Positions 10,076-21,372 of a DNA stretch of 64,000 nt are shown one piece after another. Both the position numbers and the translations under genes were made by a program. The DNA comes from Prinsepia uniflora. Lineage: Eukaryota > Streptophyta > Magnoliopsida > Rosales > Rosaceae. The DNA lies in contig CM064872.1 of NCBI GenBank assembly GCA_032719365.1, forward strand, positions 17,391,572-17,455,571, given 5' to 3'. Numbering within the stretch: position 1 is the stretch's first letter; each line of letters starts with the position of its first letter. The notes beneath the pieces were generated by a model that saw nothing but the letters and a program-made list of their open reading frames with translations, searched no databases and was not told where the DNA came from.

Positions 10076-13000
10076 GTATAGATAATATGATCAACATATA
10101 TTGATACAATTAAGGTTCCCACATCTTGATTTACCCTGAGATATAATGTTGCTTCACTTGTGCTTCTCTGAACACACCTAAGCAGATAGGAGTCGATTTC
10201 CCCATATCAGACCCTAGGGGCTTGCTTCAGCCCATACAAAGCCTTGTGTAGCCTGTAGACTTTCTCCTCCTGTCCCTTAACTTCATAACCTTCAGGCTGA
10301 TGCACATACACTTCTTCCTGTAAAACCTCATTCAGGGAAGGCTGATTTGACATCCAGTTGATACAGCCTCCATTGCTTCTGTGCAGCCAATGCAATCAGA
10401 GTTCTGATTGTATCTAATCTGGCCACAGGGGCAAAGGTCTCATTAAAGTCAATCCCTGGCTTTTGAGAGTATCCCTTAGCAACCAATCTTGCTTTCTGCT
10501 TCTGTACTGAACCATCAAGATTCAGTTTGGTTTTATAAACCCACTTAACACCAATGACTGGTTTATTAAGTGGTTTCTTAACCAACTCCCATGTACCATT
10601 CTTCTCAATCATGTCAAGCTCATTTTCCATGGCTTTCTGCCATCCTCTGTCCCTTGCTGCATCTTGATAGTTTTCAGGCTCAATGATACTCATATGACAC
10701 CTTGCATACACATCACTTAAGTCCATGTACCTAGGTTGAGGCATTTCTGGAGAATCAGGATCAGAAAGGTTCTGATCAACTGATTCCTCATGGTCTTGTG
10801 CTTGTTCAACAGAATCCTCATTCAATGCTTGAACCTGTCCTTGATCATGATCAATTCCTAGTTGCCTCACATATAACCCCTCATTTCCTTTTCTTGTTTC
10901 ATTCCATCTCCACTTTGTTCCTTCATCAAACTCTACAGTTCTGGATATCACTATCTTGTTGGTTTCCAGGTTATAGAGCCTATATCCCTTTTCACAGCTC
11001 CCATAACCCATGAACACACATTTAATCCCTTTCTTGTCTAACTTCTGTCTTAGTTGATCTGGAACATGTGTATAGAAAACACATCCAAAAACTCTAAGAT
11101 GTTTGACACCTGGTTTTCTCCCTGTGAACTTTTCAAATGGTGTCATGCCATTTAGTGAGCTTGTTGGACATCTGTTCAGAAGGTAGCATGCAGTGTTTAT
11201 AGCTTCACCCCAGAACTTGTTAGGAACATCCTTCTCTTGCATCATTGACCTGGCCATTTCCACCAGAGTCCTATTCTTCCTTTCTGCCACACCATTCTGC
11301 TGTGGTTAGTATGCAACAGTTAACTGTCTACAGATTCCTGTTTCTTCACAGAAAGTCTGAAATTCCTGTGACATGTACTCCCATCCTCTGCCACTCCTGA
11401 TCCTTTTGATCTTATATCCACTCTGCAGCTCCACCATCTTCTTGAACTTCTTGAAAACACCAAGTACCCCTGACTTGTGTGTGAGGAAGTATAACCAGCA
11501 CATCCTGGTATGGTCGTCTATGAAGGTAAGAAAGTATCTGTTTCCACCATTTGCTGTCTCCTGCATTGGTCCACACACATCTGTGTGAATCAATTCCAGT
11601 GGATCAGATGCTTTCCAAGAGAGATCTTTGTCAAACTGCTCAACATGCATCTTTCCGGCCACACACCCTTCACAGACTTCTCCTTTAGCTTGCAGCATAG
11701 GTAGTCCTACCACCATATCCTTTTGTTGTAGCAGCTTCAAACTCTTGAAATTTAGGTGTCCAAACCTCCTGTTCCAAAGTTCAGAGGCTTCACCCACTGT
11801 GGCTCTCATTGCTACTGGGTTAACAGATTCAAATGACAAAGGAAAACATCTATTCCTGGTCATTTGAACCTTAGCAACTTTCTGAGTCATAGAACTGTCC
11901 TCATAGATGTCCACAGTTTGATCCCCAAACATCAGAAAGTACCCATGCTCTATCATCTGTCCAATACTCAACAGATTTTCATCCAGTCCTGGTAAGAGCA
12001 TCACTTCTTTGATATGCCTCTCTCCCTGTTTAGTCTGTACCACCAGTGTGCCTTTCCCTACTGCCTGCACAAGATTTCCATCTCCCATCTTCACTCTTGC
12101 TTTAACAGTTCTATCTATATCAATCAACATAGATTCCTGCCCTGTCATGTGATTACTACAAGCACTGTCAAGGTACCATTTACTGCAATCCTTGACTGCT
12201 GTAGCATTGCAAGCATAGAACAGATTAGGTGATGGATCTGTGATTTCTTGTGCCAAATTTCCTGCTGGCGTCTGTGTACAATCCTTAGCCATATGACCAA
12301 ACTTTTGACAGTTGTAGCACTTGACTCCACCCTTGAACCAACAATTTCCATAGTGATGCCTGTCACACTTCTTGCAGTGAGGTTTTGTCCCTAGATATTC
12401 ACCCTTACTAGTACCAGCTCCTGAGTTAGGACCAGCACCCGATCCCTGATTTGAATTGAACCTTACTGAACTGTTCTTCTGGTTCTAGTTCTTAGTAGGC
12501 TTGAAAGGTTTCTTGGTTTTCCAACGACCAGTGCCATGGCTTGGCCTATTTGTCACAGATAGACTAGCTAGGGCTTTATCTAAACCTCCATCTGTGTGCA
12601 TCTCTAACCTTTGATCAAATGCCCTTATTGAGGCCACAACACTCTCAACATTTACAGTGTCAATGTCCCTGGTTTCTTCAATAATAGACACTATAGGATC
12701 GAATGGTTTGGTAAGACTGATCAGAATCTTTTGAGCTAGACGTTTTTCAGTGATATCCTCTCCATAAGTTCTCATGTTATTCACTATTGCATACAATCTT
12801 GACAGATACAGAGATAATGTTTCATCTTCCTTCATTCTTGCATACTCAAAATCTCTTCTAAGGGATTGTAGTTTAACTGGCCGTACCTTAGAGTCTCCTC
12901 TGTACTCTCTCTGCAAAACATCCCAAGCTTCTTTAGCTTTGACCTCATTCTGAATTCTGGGAAAAATTTCATCAGTGACTGCATTCTGAATCATGCTTAA

Positions 13001-13237
13001 TGCCTTAGCATCCTTGACACGGTCTATGTGAGTTGGTCTGATTTTGGTTTGTGCAGCAGGTTGTGTAGCAGGATTCTCACCAGCAACTTCAGTTGTCCTT
13101 GGTGACTCTGGAATTCCGATCTCAATGTACTCCCAGAGATCACACGCAAGTAGAACAGTCCTCATCTTCACTCTCCAGAAGTCGTAGTTACTCTCATTGA
13201 AGAGTGGGATCTTCAAGTCACCTCCATGACCTGCCAT
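10076..13237 (-). pseudogene. Copia gag-pol, first part (gag, integrase, RT start)
   Basis: The frame starts at ATG 13237, about 75 nt after the PBS. Gag is followed by a zinc knuckle near 12320 (CYNCQKFGHMAKDC), the GAG-pre-integrase HHCC motif (near 11650-11780), integrase core (HTDVCGP, FIDDHTR) and reverse transcriptase (VKWVYKTKLN, KARLVAKG, QLDVKSAF). Breaks are clear: in-frame TAG near 12485 and TAA at 11306-11308, a one-base insertion near 10336 after DVKSAF, TGA near 10207, and the LTR insertion. The second catalytic Asp of integrase reads Gly (RSGRGWEY), and the YVDD motif near 10090 reads YVDH. The element is non-autonomous beyond doubt. Confidence 0.92.
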
Positions 13238-13311
13238 TGCAGCTGCTGCTTCAGATGTCTAGCACGATTGCTTCTTCTTCTTTAATTACGCCCCAGATGC
13301 AGATCAAGCCT

Positions 13312-13323
13312 GCTCTGATACCA
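13312..13323 (-). promoter_or_regulatory. Copia primer binding site, tRNA-iMet type
   Basis: On the minus strand the bases directly after the 5' LTR read TGGTATCAGAGC, the standard plant copia PBS complementary to the 3' end of initiator tRNA-Met. It touches the LTR end at 13324, confirming that boundary. Confidence 0.95.
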
Positions 13324-13879
13324 TATTAAAGTTCGAAGGGTGAATTCCAGGAGCACGGGGATTGCAGCTCAGGTAAAGTTCTTCACTCAACTTCACTCTC
13401 TTCACACACTAGCTGATGGAATCGAGGCTAGCTCGTTGGTTTAGACTAGAATGAAATGTGTTTGATTGTTTTACTGTTTTATTGATCAAAGGGAAAGAAG
13501 ATGATGATGAATGAATCGATTTGTGGTATCACCCTCAGTGGTGCACACCAAGTGTTTGGTTAAATTCCTCACTCGAATTCTCACCAGAAATCACTCTGAA
13601 TCTTCTCTGTGTTTTTTCATTCCATACATTCTGTTTTTACATTACTGCACCTCACACGTACACAGCAATCTTACACACACTTTGGATACTCTCACACAGC
13701 AACCAATAGTGAAATGCCACCTAGCTAGTTAGTTACACACTTCTTGGTAATCAAGTAAACCTCACCTCTCTCCTCACGGTTACATCACAGCTCACACACT
13801 CACACTTGTCATGCCTAATTCTTCTAGAATCATTTGTCCAGCTTATCAATATGTCCATGTGGCAGTTTACACATCAACA
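13324..13879 (-). repeat. Copia 5' LTR (556 bp)
   Basis: This is the partner of 5532-6087, with the same length and ends. It is followed at 13880-13884 by the AATAT target duplication. Confidence 0.95.
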
Positions 13880-13884
13880 AATAT

Positions 13885-14562
13885 TTTAAAAACTGTTTTT
13901 CAAAACGACACCATCTGATATAGCTATTCAATTTGCTAAGACAGTCGAATTGAGTTAGATTGGTTCAATTTTGATTTTTGAACTGCTGCAATATATTTAG
14001 ACAAATTATACACTCAACTTCCTTTCGAGACAATTTTTTTTTTAAAATATAAGTTTAAATTATATGCTAAGAAGTATCCGGTTTGGTTCGGCCAAAACTG
14101 CAAATAAAAAATCGCAATCAAACTATTCAACTGGTTAAGTTTGATTTCTAAGAGATACTAAAATTTACCCAAAAAAAAAAAAACAAAATCAATCCAAAAT
14201 GTGGTTTGAATCTAGCAAGACCTGGATACTTGTCTAAAGTTTCAGTATTGAATGAGCCTCAACCTTTTAGCCTTTGGCAAGGCCAGGCCCAAACCCAAGT
14301 TGCATGGGATACCAAGACACGTCCACCTGAAGTTAGAAATTCAAAACTCAATTAGAAAATGATCACAAGGCAATGAAGTTGAGGAATGTGAGAACAAATA
14401 AGGAGTTGGCCAAAATGGTTATCCATCTTGATTCATGAGAAGCCAAATAAGAATGAATCATAGTTGGAGAGTATATAAGTAATATAATTACGCCTAAGTA
14501 AAGAAAAATCATAGAAATAGGTTCTAAATTCACTTAAGCAACGATGGTGTGATAAACTTTTG
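13885..14562. other. Gap downstream of SPL stop; probable 3' UTR at its right end
   Basis: AT-rich. The right part, adjoining 14563, should hold the SPL 3' UTR and polyadenylation site, but I cannot place them. 14080-14140 has CGGTTTGGTTCGG and AACTGGTTAAG, resembling hAT subterminal repeats. No separate gene is supported. Confidence 0.4.
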
Positions 14563-16394
14563 CTACTGCCAATGGAAGGGAAGTGTTTGAGGGGGTTGAT
14601 GCTGTTGATTATTGCCTTGGGAGCCATCAGAGCCAATTTGAAACATTCCAGGGCAATGATCCTCACTACTTCCATTGGAGACCAAAACTGAATCAATGGG
14701 CTGTACTACGTTTCTGTTGTTATTGTTTCCATGTAGGGCTAATCCTCGTTGTTGTTGTTGAAACTGAGAGATTGAACTAGGCTGTTGCACCATGTGTCCC
14801 AAACCTACTTCAGATGTCTGCTGAGTCTGCGACGATGACAGAAGAGAGAGAGCACAATCCGAATCGTGGATTTGAGCTGTTGTTGTTGTTAACCTGTCAC
14901 AAAACATCTTACTCTTTGTCACTGTCCTTCCACCATTACCACCACTAGCTTCTGAGGAGAACGAAATGGTGTTGAGAAGGGGTTGGCAGACAGAAGCTCC
15001 ATGTCCATGATGATGACTATGAGATGTATGGTTTTGGCTGTGAAAAAGTGAAAATTGCTTCCCTCCCTTATAGCTGCTGCTGCTGCTGCTGTTGCTGCCT
15101 GAGGACATCAATGGCAGATGGTGATGCTGCTGGTTATGATGGTGAAGCGTGGTATCCACCTCAGTTTTGACAACGCCACCACCCCAATTCGGATTTACCA
15201 TGGTGGTTGAGGGGTACACAAGTGAACTAGAGAACGGTAGCAATTGGGTCCCTGTCAACAATCAACATCATTTTGCTAGAGATTTAACTTCGACACTCAT
15301 TATGTTTCTAAACTTATGATCAGGTACTAAAAACCCGAAAAAGTTTGAAGTTCAAATGACACCTAAAAGAGATCTGATCATATCCAGAGTAGGGCACTAG
15401 AAATCACTTTAGTGGCCACTAGCTAGATGATTCGAGTGTGGAAAGGGACCACGCCATAGTTGATGAAGCACTAAGAAATTAAAGTGAATGTTCAAGTAAA
15501 AAGTGCATGCACATGTCTGCTTCAAAGCTTTAAATCTCAAGTCTGTAATGTTGCAGCTGAGCTGACCTTGGTAATTGGACAAAAAACTGCCCGACCGCGA
15601 CAAAGGTTCTGGTTGAGGCTTCCTTCTCCTCCGATTGTGCCCATCGAGGCGTTTCCTGCAGCTTCTCTTTCCCTCGTCAAATTCCTCCAGCGAATGGAAC
15701 CTAAGAAAAAAGACTGAACTTTAAACATGATCCAAAGATAAACAAAAAAACTAGTGAAAATGCAGACATTAGTTGAATTTTGTTTGTTCACTTTTGCAAC
15801 TCTGTCAGAAACGCATACAAGAATCTAAGATCACAAAGATCTATTTCAATTTAGAAAATGGCCTTTAATGTGCAATTTCTATGAACAAAGGACATGATGA
15901 TTCATAAACACTGCTCCAACAGCATGAAACAATAACGTAGTAAAAAGCTTGTACCTGCTACACTGCTGGCAGAACCGTTGCTTGTGACCGTTAATTGTGA
16001 CCTGAGGAGTCTTAGAGTGGAGTTCACAGACCTTATGGCGCCTATGGTACTCCCTACAAGCACTTAGGTCTGAAGCGCAGCCGTCGACCAGGCACGAAAC
16101 AGGGTGAGAGCCACTGTAAGCTGCTCTGGACCTCTTTGATGATCCAGAAGGTGATGGAGATGCAATTGGTTTTGTTGCACCAGTTTCCTTCAACATGTCC
16201 ACCAACTCATTATTGTTATTACCTGAATCACCCAACTGGCCAAGCTTCAAATCAACAGAAAAGCTGCCTCTGATATTGGACCTATGATGATCAACAAAGG
16301 CACTGGACCCATCAACTCTGTCTAAGTTGGGAAATGTTTCTTGTTCTAATTCACTCAAATCCCAAGAAGGTGCTGCTTTCAAGTTCCAGTCCAT
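14563..16394 (-). CDS. SPL13: SPL13-like SBP-box transcription factor, three coding exons
   Basis: Coding exons 16394-15955, 15700-15567 and 15251-14563 join at GT/AG borders to a 420-residue protein. I start at the MDWNLK codon (16394), the usual SPL13 N-terminus, rather than the in-frame ATG 11 codons upstream. The SBP domain spans residues 101-176. Zinc 1 is C101, C106, C123, H126; zinc 2 is C142, C145, H149, C161; the basic nuclear localisation run KRSCRKRLDGHNRRRRK follows. The first intron splits the domain after CQQCS in an AG|G codon, the conserved SBP position, and exon 2 is 134 nt. The C-terminal part is rich in His, Ser, Gln and Asn, making it longer than Arabidopsis SPL13. SBP proteins bind GTAC-core promoters in the nucleus and drive phase change and shoot architecture. 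All diagnostic residues are intact, so it is probably functional; the exact orthologue within SPL13 and its relatives is inferred. Confidence 0.93.
14836..14855 (-). promoter_or_regulatory. miR156/157 target site in SPL exon 3
   Basis: The minus strand reads GTGCTCTCTCTCTTCTGTCA in the frame encoding CALSLLS (about residues 324-330). This is the conserved miR156 recognition element of plant SPL genes and differs from perfect complementarity to the common miR156 by one base. It implies post-transcriptional silencing of this gene by miR156 in juvenile tissue (established for the family, inferred here). Confidence 0.95.
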
Positions 16395-17300
16395 AAAAAC
16401 TCCTACTTTTCTACTGTCTTCTCTCAATTAAGCTTCTTTCCTGGTATTTGTGATTGTTTCACCTTCAATAAGAATGCATTGCAAAAATTACCCCATCAGA
16501 AATCCAAATAAACAAAGAATTGGTTAAAGAACGACTGGATTCAAACAGATTGCAAAAGGGAAATGTATCAGAAACCCAAATTGAGCAGAAAATTATAGAA
16601 CAAACCCAACTGAAACAAAACTATTTATGGAAATCTAGGCATTGCAATTGAATGCTTTTTCCCCAAAAAAAAACAGCAAGCCAAATTAGAAAGTCTAGAG
16701 TTTTGTTCTTTCCAATAAATTAATGATATGGAAGCAGTTTTGGTCCAAGAAATTGGGAAGCTAAGATGAAAAACATGACTATTTAGAGCACTAAACAAAT
16801 AAATAAAAACAAACAAACAACAGAGAGAGAGAGAGAGCTTACAGATAAGTGTTGCAGAAGAAGGGTTTTCCAGCCTTTTATTCACTGACATGAATTCCAT
16901 TAACAACCAAATAAATGAGCCCCAAAAAAAAAACCAATAAAGTTGGTAGTGAAGGAAATAAAAATAAATAAAAGGCTAATGCTAAAATTAAACAAAAGAA
17001 AAGTAAAGAAAATGATTTAGATGGGTGTAGGTTTAAGAAATGAAGAATCACTTATTAAACCTGTCAGTAAAATGCCATTGGAGGTATCTGCTGCTGCTCC
17101 ACAAGTCACAACAGAGAGAGAGAGAGAGAGAGAGTGGATAATGTAATGAATTAAGAGATAGACAGAGAGAGAGAGAGGGAGGCCTGGTTAAAGAAAGAAG
17201 AAATTGGGGAAGTAGAATCAATGGACGATGGTGGAAGTGGAAGGGGCCTATATTTGATTTAAAAATCTGTTCTTGTCTATTTTAGGGTTTAGTTTGGAAA
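16395..17300 (-). promoter_or_regulatory. Probable SPL 5' UTR and core promoter
   Basis: On the minus strand this holds CT-rich tracts (GA runs on the plus strand at about 16822-16838, 17113-17133 and 17163-17178), usual in plant 5' UTRs, and an AAATATAGG sequence near 17248-17256 that could serve as a TATA element. GTAAGC near 16842 could be the donor of a 5' UTR intron. Transcript ends cannot be fixed from sequence. The ATG at 16427, 33 nt upstream of the chosen start, is in frame with it. Confidence 0.4.
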
Positions 17301-18489
17301 AGTGTGAGCTAGGTAGGGAGAGAGGGGAAAGTAGTGACAGGTTGTTTGTAGCTTTCCGACTTTTACAAGCTCAAGAAAAAGTACAAGGATGGACATGGAT
17401 GGTTGGGAGGACAAACCATGTGCCATTGTGTTTCACATTCCATGGCATGTCCTTCTTTTGGGCTCCTTTTACTTCGAATGACCCCCACTCTCCTCTCTCC
17501 TCTCACCTCTCACCTCTCACAACAAAGTCAGTCAGTCGGTCACTATTCTTCCTCAATTCACCTTCCACCCTAAAGTTGTTCACTTCAAATTTTAAATTCC
17601 ATTCAAATTTCATAATAGTAAATACTAGAAATGGGTGTAATCACTACTCAAAAACCATTACCTCATTACAATGTCATAGCTTGACGTCCCTATTGGTATG
17701 CAACATTGTAATGTTTGGTATTCCGTATAATATTGAATTATATAACTTATCAAATTTATTATATTTTGATAGTTAAAAATATATGTTTTTTACTTTTGTC
17801 ATTATAAGTGCATATGAAGTTGAGGTTAATATAAAAGGAAATTGGATAAATATAATCTCTTTAAATAGTAGAATTATGAAGAAAAAAAATCTTCTATATC
17901 TAATCACTTCAATAAAACAGCATAAACTTCCATATTCACAATGAATTATTGAGTTTAACTGTTTAATGAATGTAACATACCGATAGTGTATGTTATCAAT
18001 AGGTCCAATACCTACAGCGAACAAGTGGGCCCTTTTTTATAACTTGAATCACTTTCCTAAATTATACTCTATTATTCGGTAGTTACATTAATTAGTACTT
18101 TTATTTTTGAAGTTTTAAATCTTACATTTATCATTGTATATTCTTTAAAATATTACAATATTAATTTTTCGTTAGATACTCTGTTAAATTTCCTATTAAA
18201 TGTTGATTTCAACAAATTGGGACTTAATATTTATTTTAAGTTCGTGACACATAAGCAATATGTGGTAAAAATAATAATTTTTTTATATTTTTTATATAAA
18301 AAAATATTTTAATTTATTTGTAATGTTTAAAAAAGTATATGATTGTAAATGCGAGACTTGAAATTCTAAGTATGAGAGTGTTATTTAGTATAAACTATAA
18401 GATAATAAAATGTAATTTGCCTTATTTTTTAACGTAAGGACATATATTGCAGTATAGGCAAACAAAATTACTCACTTAAGTTTCGTTTA
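17301..18489. other. AT-rich intergenic DNA upstream of SPL
   Basis: There are CT-rich patches at 17480-17520 (repeated CTCTCACCTCT), then AT-rich sequence with no convincing gene. Upstream regulatory sites of the SPL gene may lie here, but I recognise none. Confidence 0.4.
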
Positions 18490-18618
18490 ATAAGAATTTG
18501 ATTTTGCCAAGTAGATCTAGCTCTGTTGGTAAGAATTTTTATGTTATAAAACCGTGGTTTAAATTCGAATTCAGATGACATAATAGTTTTTGGTAGGAAT
18601 TTATTCTTTTTTTTTTCC
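18490..18618 (+). mobile_element. Probable tRNA-derived SINE
   Basis: A tRNA-like internal promoter is visible: box A-like TAGCTCTGTTGGT at 18518-18530 and box B-like GGTTTAAATTCGAATTC at 18556-18572, spaced as in a tRNA head. The unit ends in a T run at 18607-18616, as in plant Au-type SINEs. Both boxes have drifted from consensus. No target duplication could be fixed, so family and exact start are uncertain. Confidence 0.5.
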
Positions 18619-19074
18619 TATAAACACCCTTTGAGATCTCAAAAATAATAATTTTATTTTTTGATTTCATATTTGGTATGTTATAGACGACAATAAGTAA
18701 ATGGTAAAAATGACAAATGATGAAAAGTAGTGATAGAGAAGCAAATAATGAAGGAAAAAAATAACAAGTTTTTTTTTTTTGAGGTTTCATTTATATTTAT
18801 TCATTTTCTGTATACCTCTATTATCTTCTCTTTTTTTTTGTCAAAATGTGGAATTCATTAAAGAGAGAGACGCACGGGAAACCCAAAAACGTCAAGTTCA
18901 TTTCAAGACATTACACAGAGGAAAATAATAAAAATAAAACTAACAAAGAACAATTTTTTTTATCAGGACTAAGAAAGAACAATAAGCTGATAAATTTAAT
19001 CCAAAATAAACCCACAAAATCGCAGAAAGCAAATCACTTCGAAAAAGAATTCAGGGCCAAGAATCAGTCACTAG
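18619..19074. other. AT-rich gap, nothing recognised
   Basis: A-rich and T-rich tracts only. The open frame near 18846-19082 is low complexity, with a lysine/asparagine-rich composition, and resembles no protein I know. Confidence 0.4.
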
Positions 19075-19380
19075 TTAACTAGAAAGAGGACATAGAAGAT
19101 CATCATTGTTCAGAACATACACTATAGAGGATGGAAAACAATGAAGCCAAACTTCCGGGCTCATCCTCAAAATGGAATAAGATGCGACAAAATCAACCGC
19201 TTGATTACTATCCCGAGACACCCACGACCACACCCAGCCTGGGAACCCACCACATAACTCACTTATCCTTAATAGAAACAGATTAAGCTTGCATGAAGAA
19301 TTCCTAGCACTACTTTTTAGAATATTAATGACATTCAAAGAGTCAAATTCAATACAAACAAAAGAAATTAAAAGTCGACC
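19075..19380 (-). pseudogene. LINE RNase H-like C-terminal fragment
   Basis: The open stretch on the minus strand reads like the end of the RNase H domain that closes ORF2 of many plant L1-type LINEs and related reverse-transcriptase relics: IKSSARNSSCKL, WVSRDSNQAVDFVAS, then a PSSIVYVLNND tail. The upstream RNase H catalytic residues and the reverse transcriptase are missing, so this is a 5'-truncated copy, as LINE insertions usually are. Confidence 0.6.
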
Positions 19381-21307
19381 TTTAAAAATTAAGCTCCTCT
19401 CTTATCATTTTCATTCCACTCTTTTTCATCCTTTATTTCACTACGTGTTTTATTGTACCTTTGTTTTACCGTAAGGTATCACTCAGCCTCACACATGGTC
19501 CCACCCTTATTACAAAGACCCATGGTGCGTATCTCTATTTATGGTCCATGGGATATCACCATATACTCATATAGCTGAATTTTTTATTTTTCATTCTAAT
19601 GTAGATCACCATCATAACCATTAAAACAAAGAACAACCCAACATCCAATGGTGAAGATAATGATTGTATGTTGTACACGTATGTATATAATAAAAATCGA
19701 TCATTATGAACGTATAACAATGTATTTTAATCAATTTTGGATTAATAACACAATATATTGCTTCGACATCCAATGATTATAAATCAATTTTGGTAGAATT
19801 GATTTTCTTTTTTAAAAGAATAAGAATTGATTTTGACGCTGACATAATGTTTTAGTTTTTATGTACTCAATATATTTTAAAAAAAATTGATTGACTAAAC
19901 GAGTCATCGATCAAGCCTACAAATCACAATCATAATGATGTAAGTAAAGTATTGAAGGGTAAATTGTGAGAGAGAAAAAAAGAAAAAGAAAATTATTGAA
20001 GGGTAAAGGTGTGATGCTACAGTGTCGAGGGACACTGGACACGTCCTTTACATCTGCAACAACCAAAAAGTCAGTGTGGGCAGCTGTAATGGTGACTGTC
20101 AGTGGGGCCCCAACCGTGTCAGTATGATTTTTTTGGAAATGAGTAATATATACATATTTGCAAGGGTGTATTAGGAAGAAAATACGAACCAATTAAAGCA
20201 CCCAGTTAAACAAAATGAGCATAAGACTGGAAGAAAACAATAATTCACCATAGGTAATACCTACAAATTCAACTAGCAGACAGATGCTAGTTAATTATTT
20301 GCCATGTGTCGGAGCGGGCACCTCTCCTCCGCCATGGAAACTCCTCCATTGATACTTGATAGAACCCAATATCCCAAACCTAAAAGGTGGTTTTCAGTTG
20401 TCGGCACCACCTCCATCATCAATTCTCATTGCGATTTTGTCCTCCTCACCTCCTCACCTCCAAGAACTTTTTATGTGAAAGTGATGTATTGACACATATA
20501 TATATATATATTTAATTACGTTCACATTTAATATCAGTAAACATTATCCTTTCAGATAAGTTTTCTTTATTTATACATCTATAATTTTCTTTATTTACAA
20601 ATGTTAATCAATATATATATATTAAAAAAAAAAACTAAAGCATAAAAAAGTCTAACGCATCCAATATAAATGGTGGATCTAAGAATTTTTCTCGTGAGAA
20701 TCAACATGTAAAATGTAAAAAAATTTAAAAAATAAAAATATTCTATAAAACTAAAGAATACTATTAAAATTCATAATTTATAAGAGATTATAAATTACAA
20801 TTGTCCACGATAACTTTTTATATTTTAAAAGCGTTGCATTATAGTTTCATTATCAATACAAACAAAAATATCCTCTGATGCAGGAAACAAAAAGGCAATA
20901 CTACAAGTAACATGTCATCAGTCCATGATGATATATTTAAAATCTAATAAAGAAAGAAAAATGAGGACCAAAGTTCGTATGATCCACACGCACCTACTTG
21001 GAAACATAAACGGAAGGGGAAAGACACACGAAAGCTTAGGAAACAATGAATTCCAATTTGAAAAAAAACATAGAAAGAAACAATACAGGACAACAATTTT
21101 GAACCAACAAGATACCCTAAGTAGGGTCTGTGAAAACTAAATTAAAAGCTTAAATACGAAGCACACAAGAAGAACCAAATCAATGTATTTTACATCCAAG
21201 TCGACCTGATATTTTAAGAAAGCATGATTGAAATAATAGATGTTTAATAAGTATAATGTGAGCTGTAATTTTTTTCAAAAGTATCTCACATCACACCTAA
21301 TAGATGG
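19381..21307. other. AT-rich intergenic DNA, no gene recognised
   Basis: It contains an (AT)n run at about 20498-20511 and A/T homopolymers. The frame at 20304-20492 is short, without recognisable motifs. Nothing is supported. Confidence 0.4.
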
Positions 21308-21372
21308 ATAATCAATTGATTTGTTATTGATATTGATGTATAATAAATATCAATAACAAATCAATTGATTAT
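21308..21372. repeat. Perfect 26-bp inverted repeat, 13-nt loop
   Basis: 21308-21333 and 21347-21372 are exact reverse complements (they begin ATAATCAATTGATTTG and end mirrored CAAATCAATTGATTAT). The loop is TGATGTATAATAA. The arms are pure A/T-rich sequence with CAATTG cores, and TCAATTGATTATA recurs near 21436-21448. Confidence 0.9.

Larger units (their letters stand above)
5532..13879 (-). mobile_element. Ty1/copia retrotransposon, complete but dead, hosting a solo LTR
   Basis: LTRs 556 bp long bound an 8348-bp span flanked by AATAT. Removing the 3047-bp inserted LTR and its 5-bp duplication leaves about 5.3 kb, a normal copia size. Order on the minus strand is 5' LTR, PBS, gag with zinc knuckle, integrase, reverse transcriptase, RNase H, 3' LTR. 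Integrase lying before reverse transcriptase is the copia arrangement. LTR divergence of roughly 2 percent indicates an insertion that is not very recent but still well preserved. Confidence 0.95.

Noticed and set aside
14836..14855. Plus-strand TGACAGAAGAGAGAGAGCAC as a miR156 gene
   Set aside because: It is the complement of the target site within an SPL exon, and the flanks do not fold into a microRNA precursor hairpin.
15409..15791. Single-exon frames overlapping the SPL introns and second exon
   Set aside because: Exon 2 is read in the frame set by exon 1 with canonical splice borders. The alternative frames lose the SBP domain.
17273..17776. 167-codon plus-strand frame upstream of SPL
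   Set aside because: It runs through the probable SPL promoter, is low complexity and has no recognisable motif.
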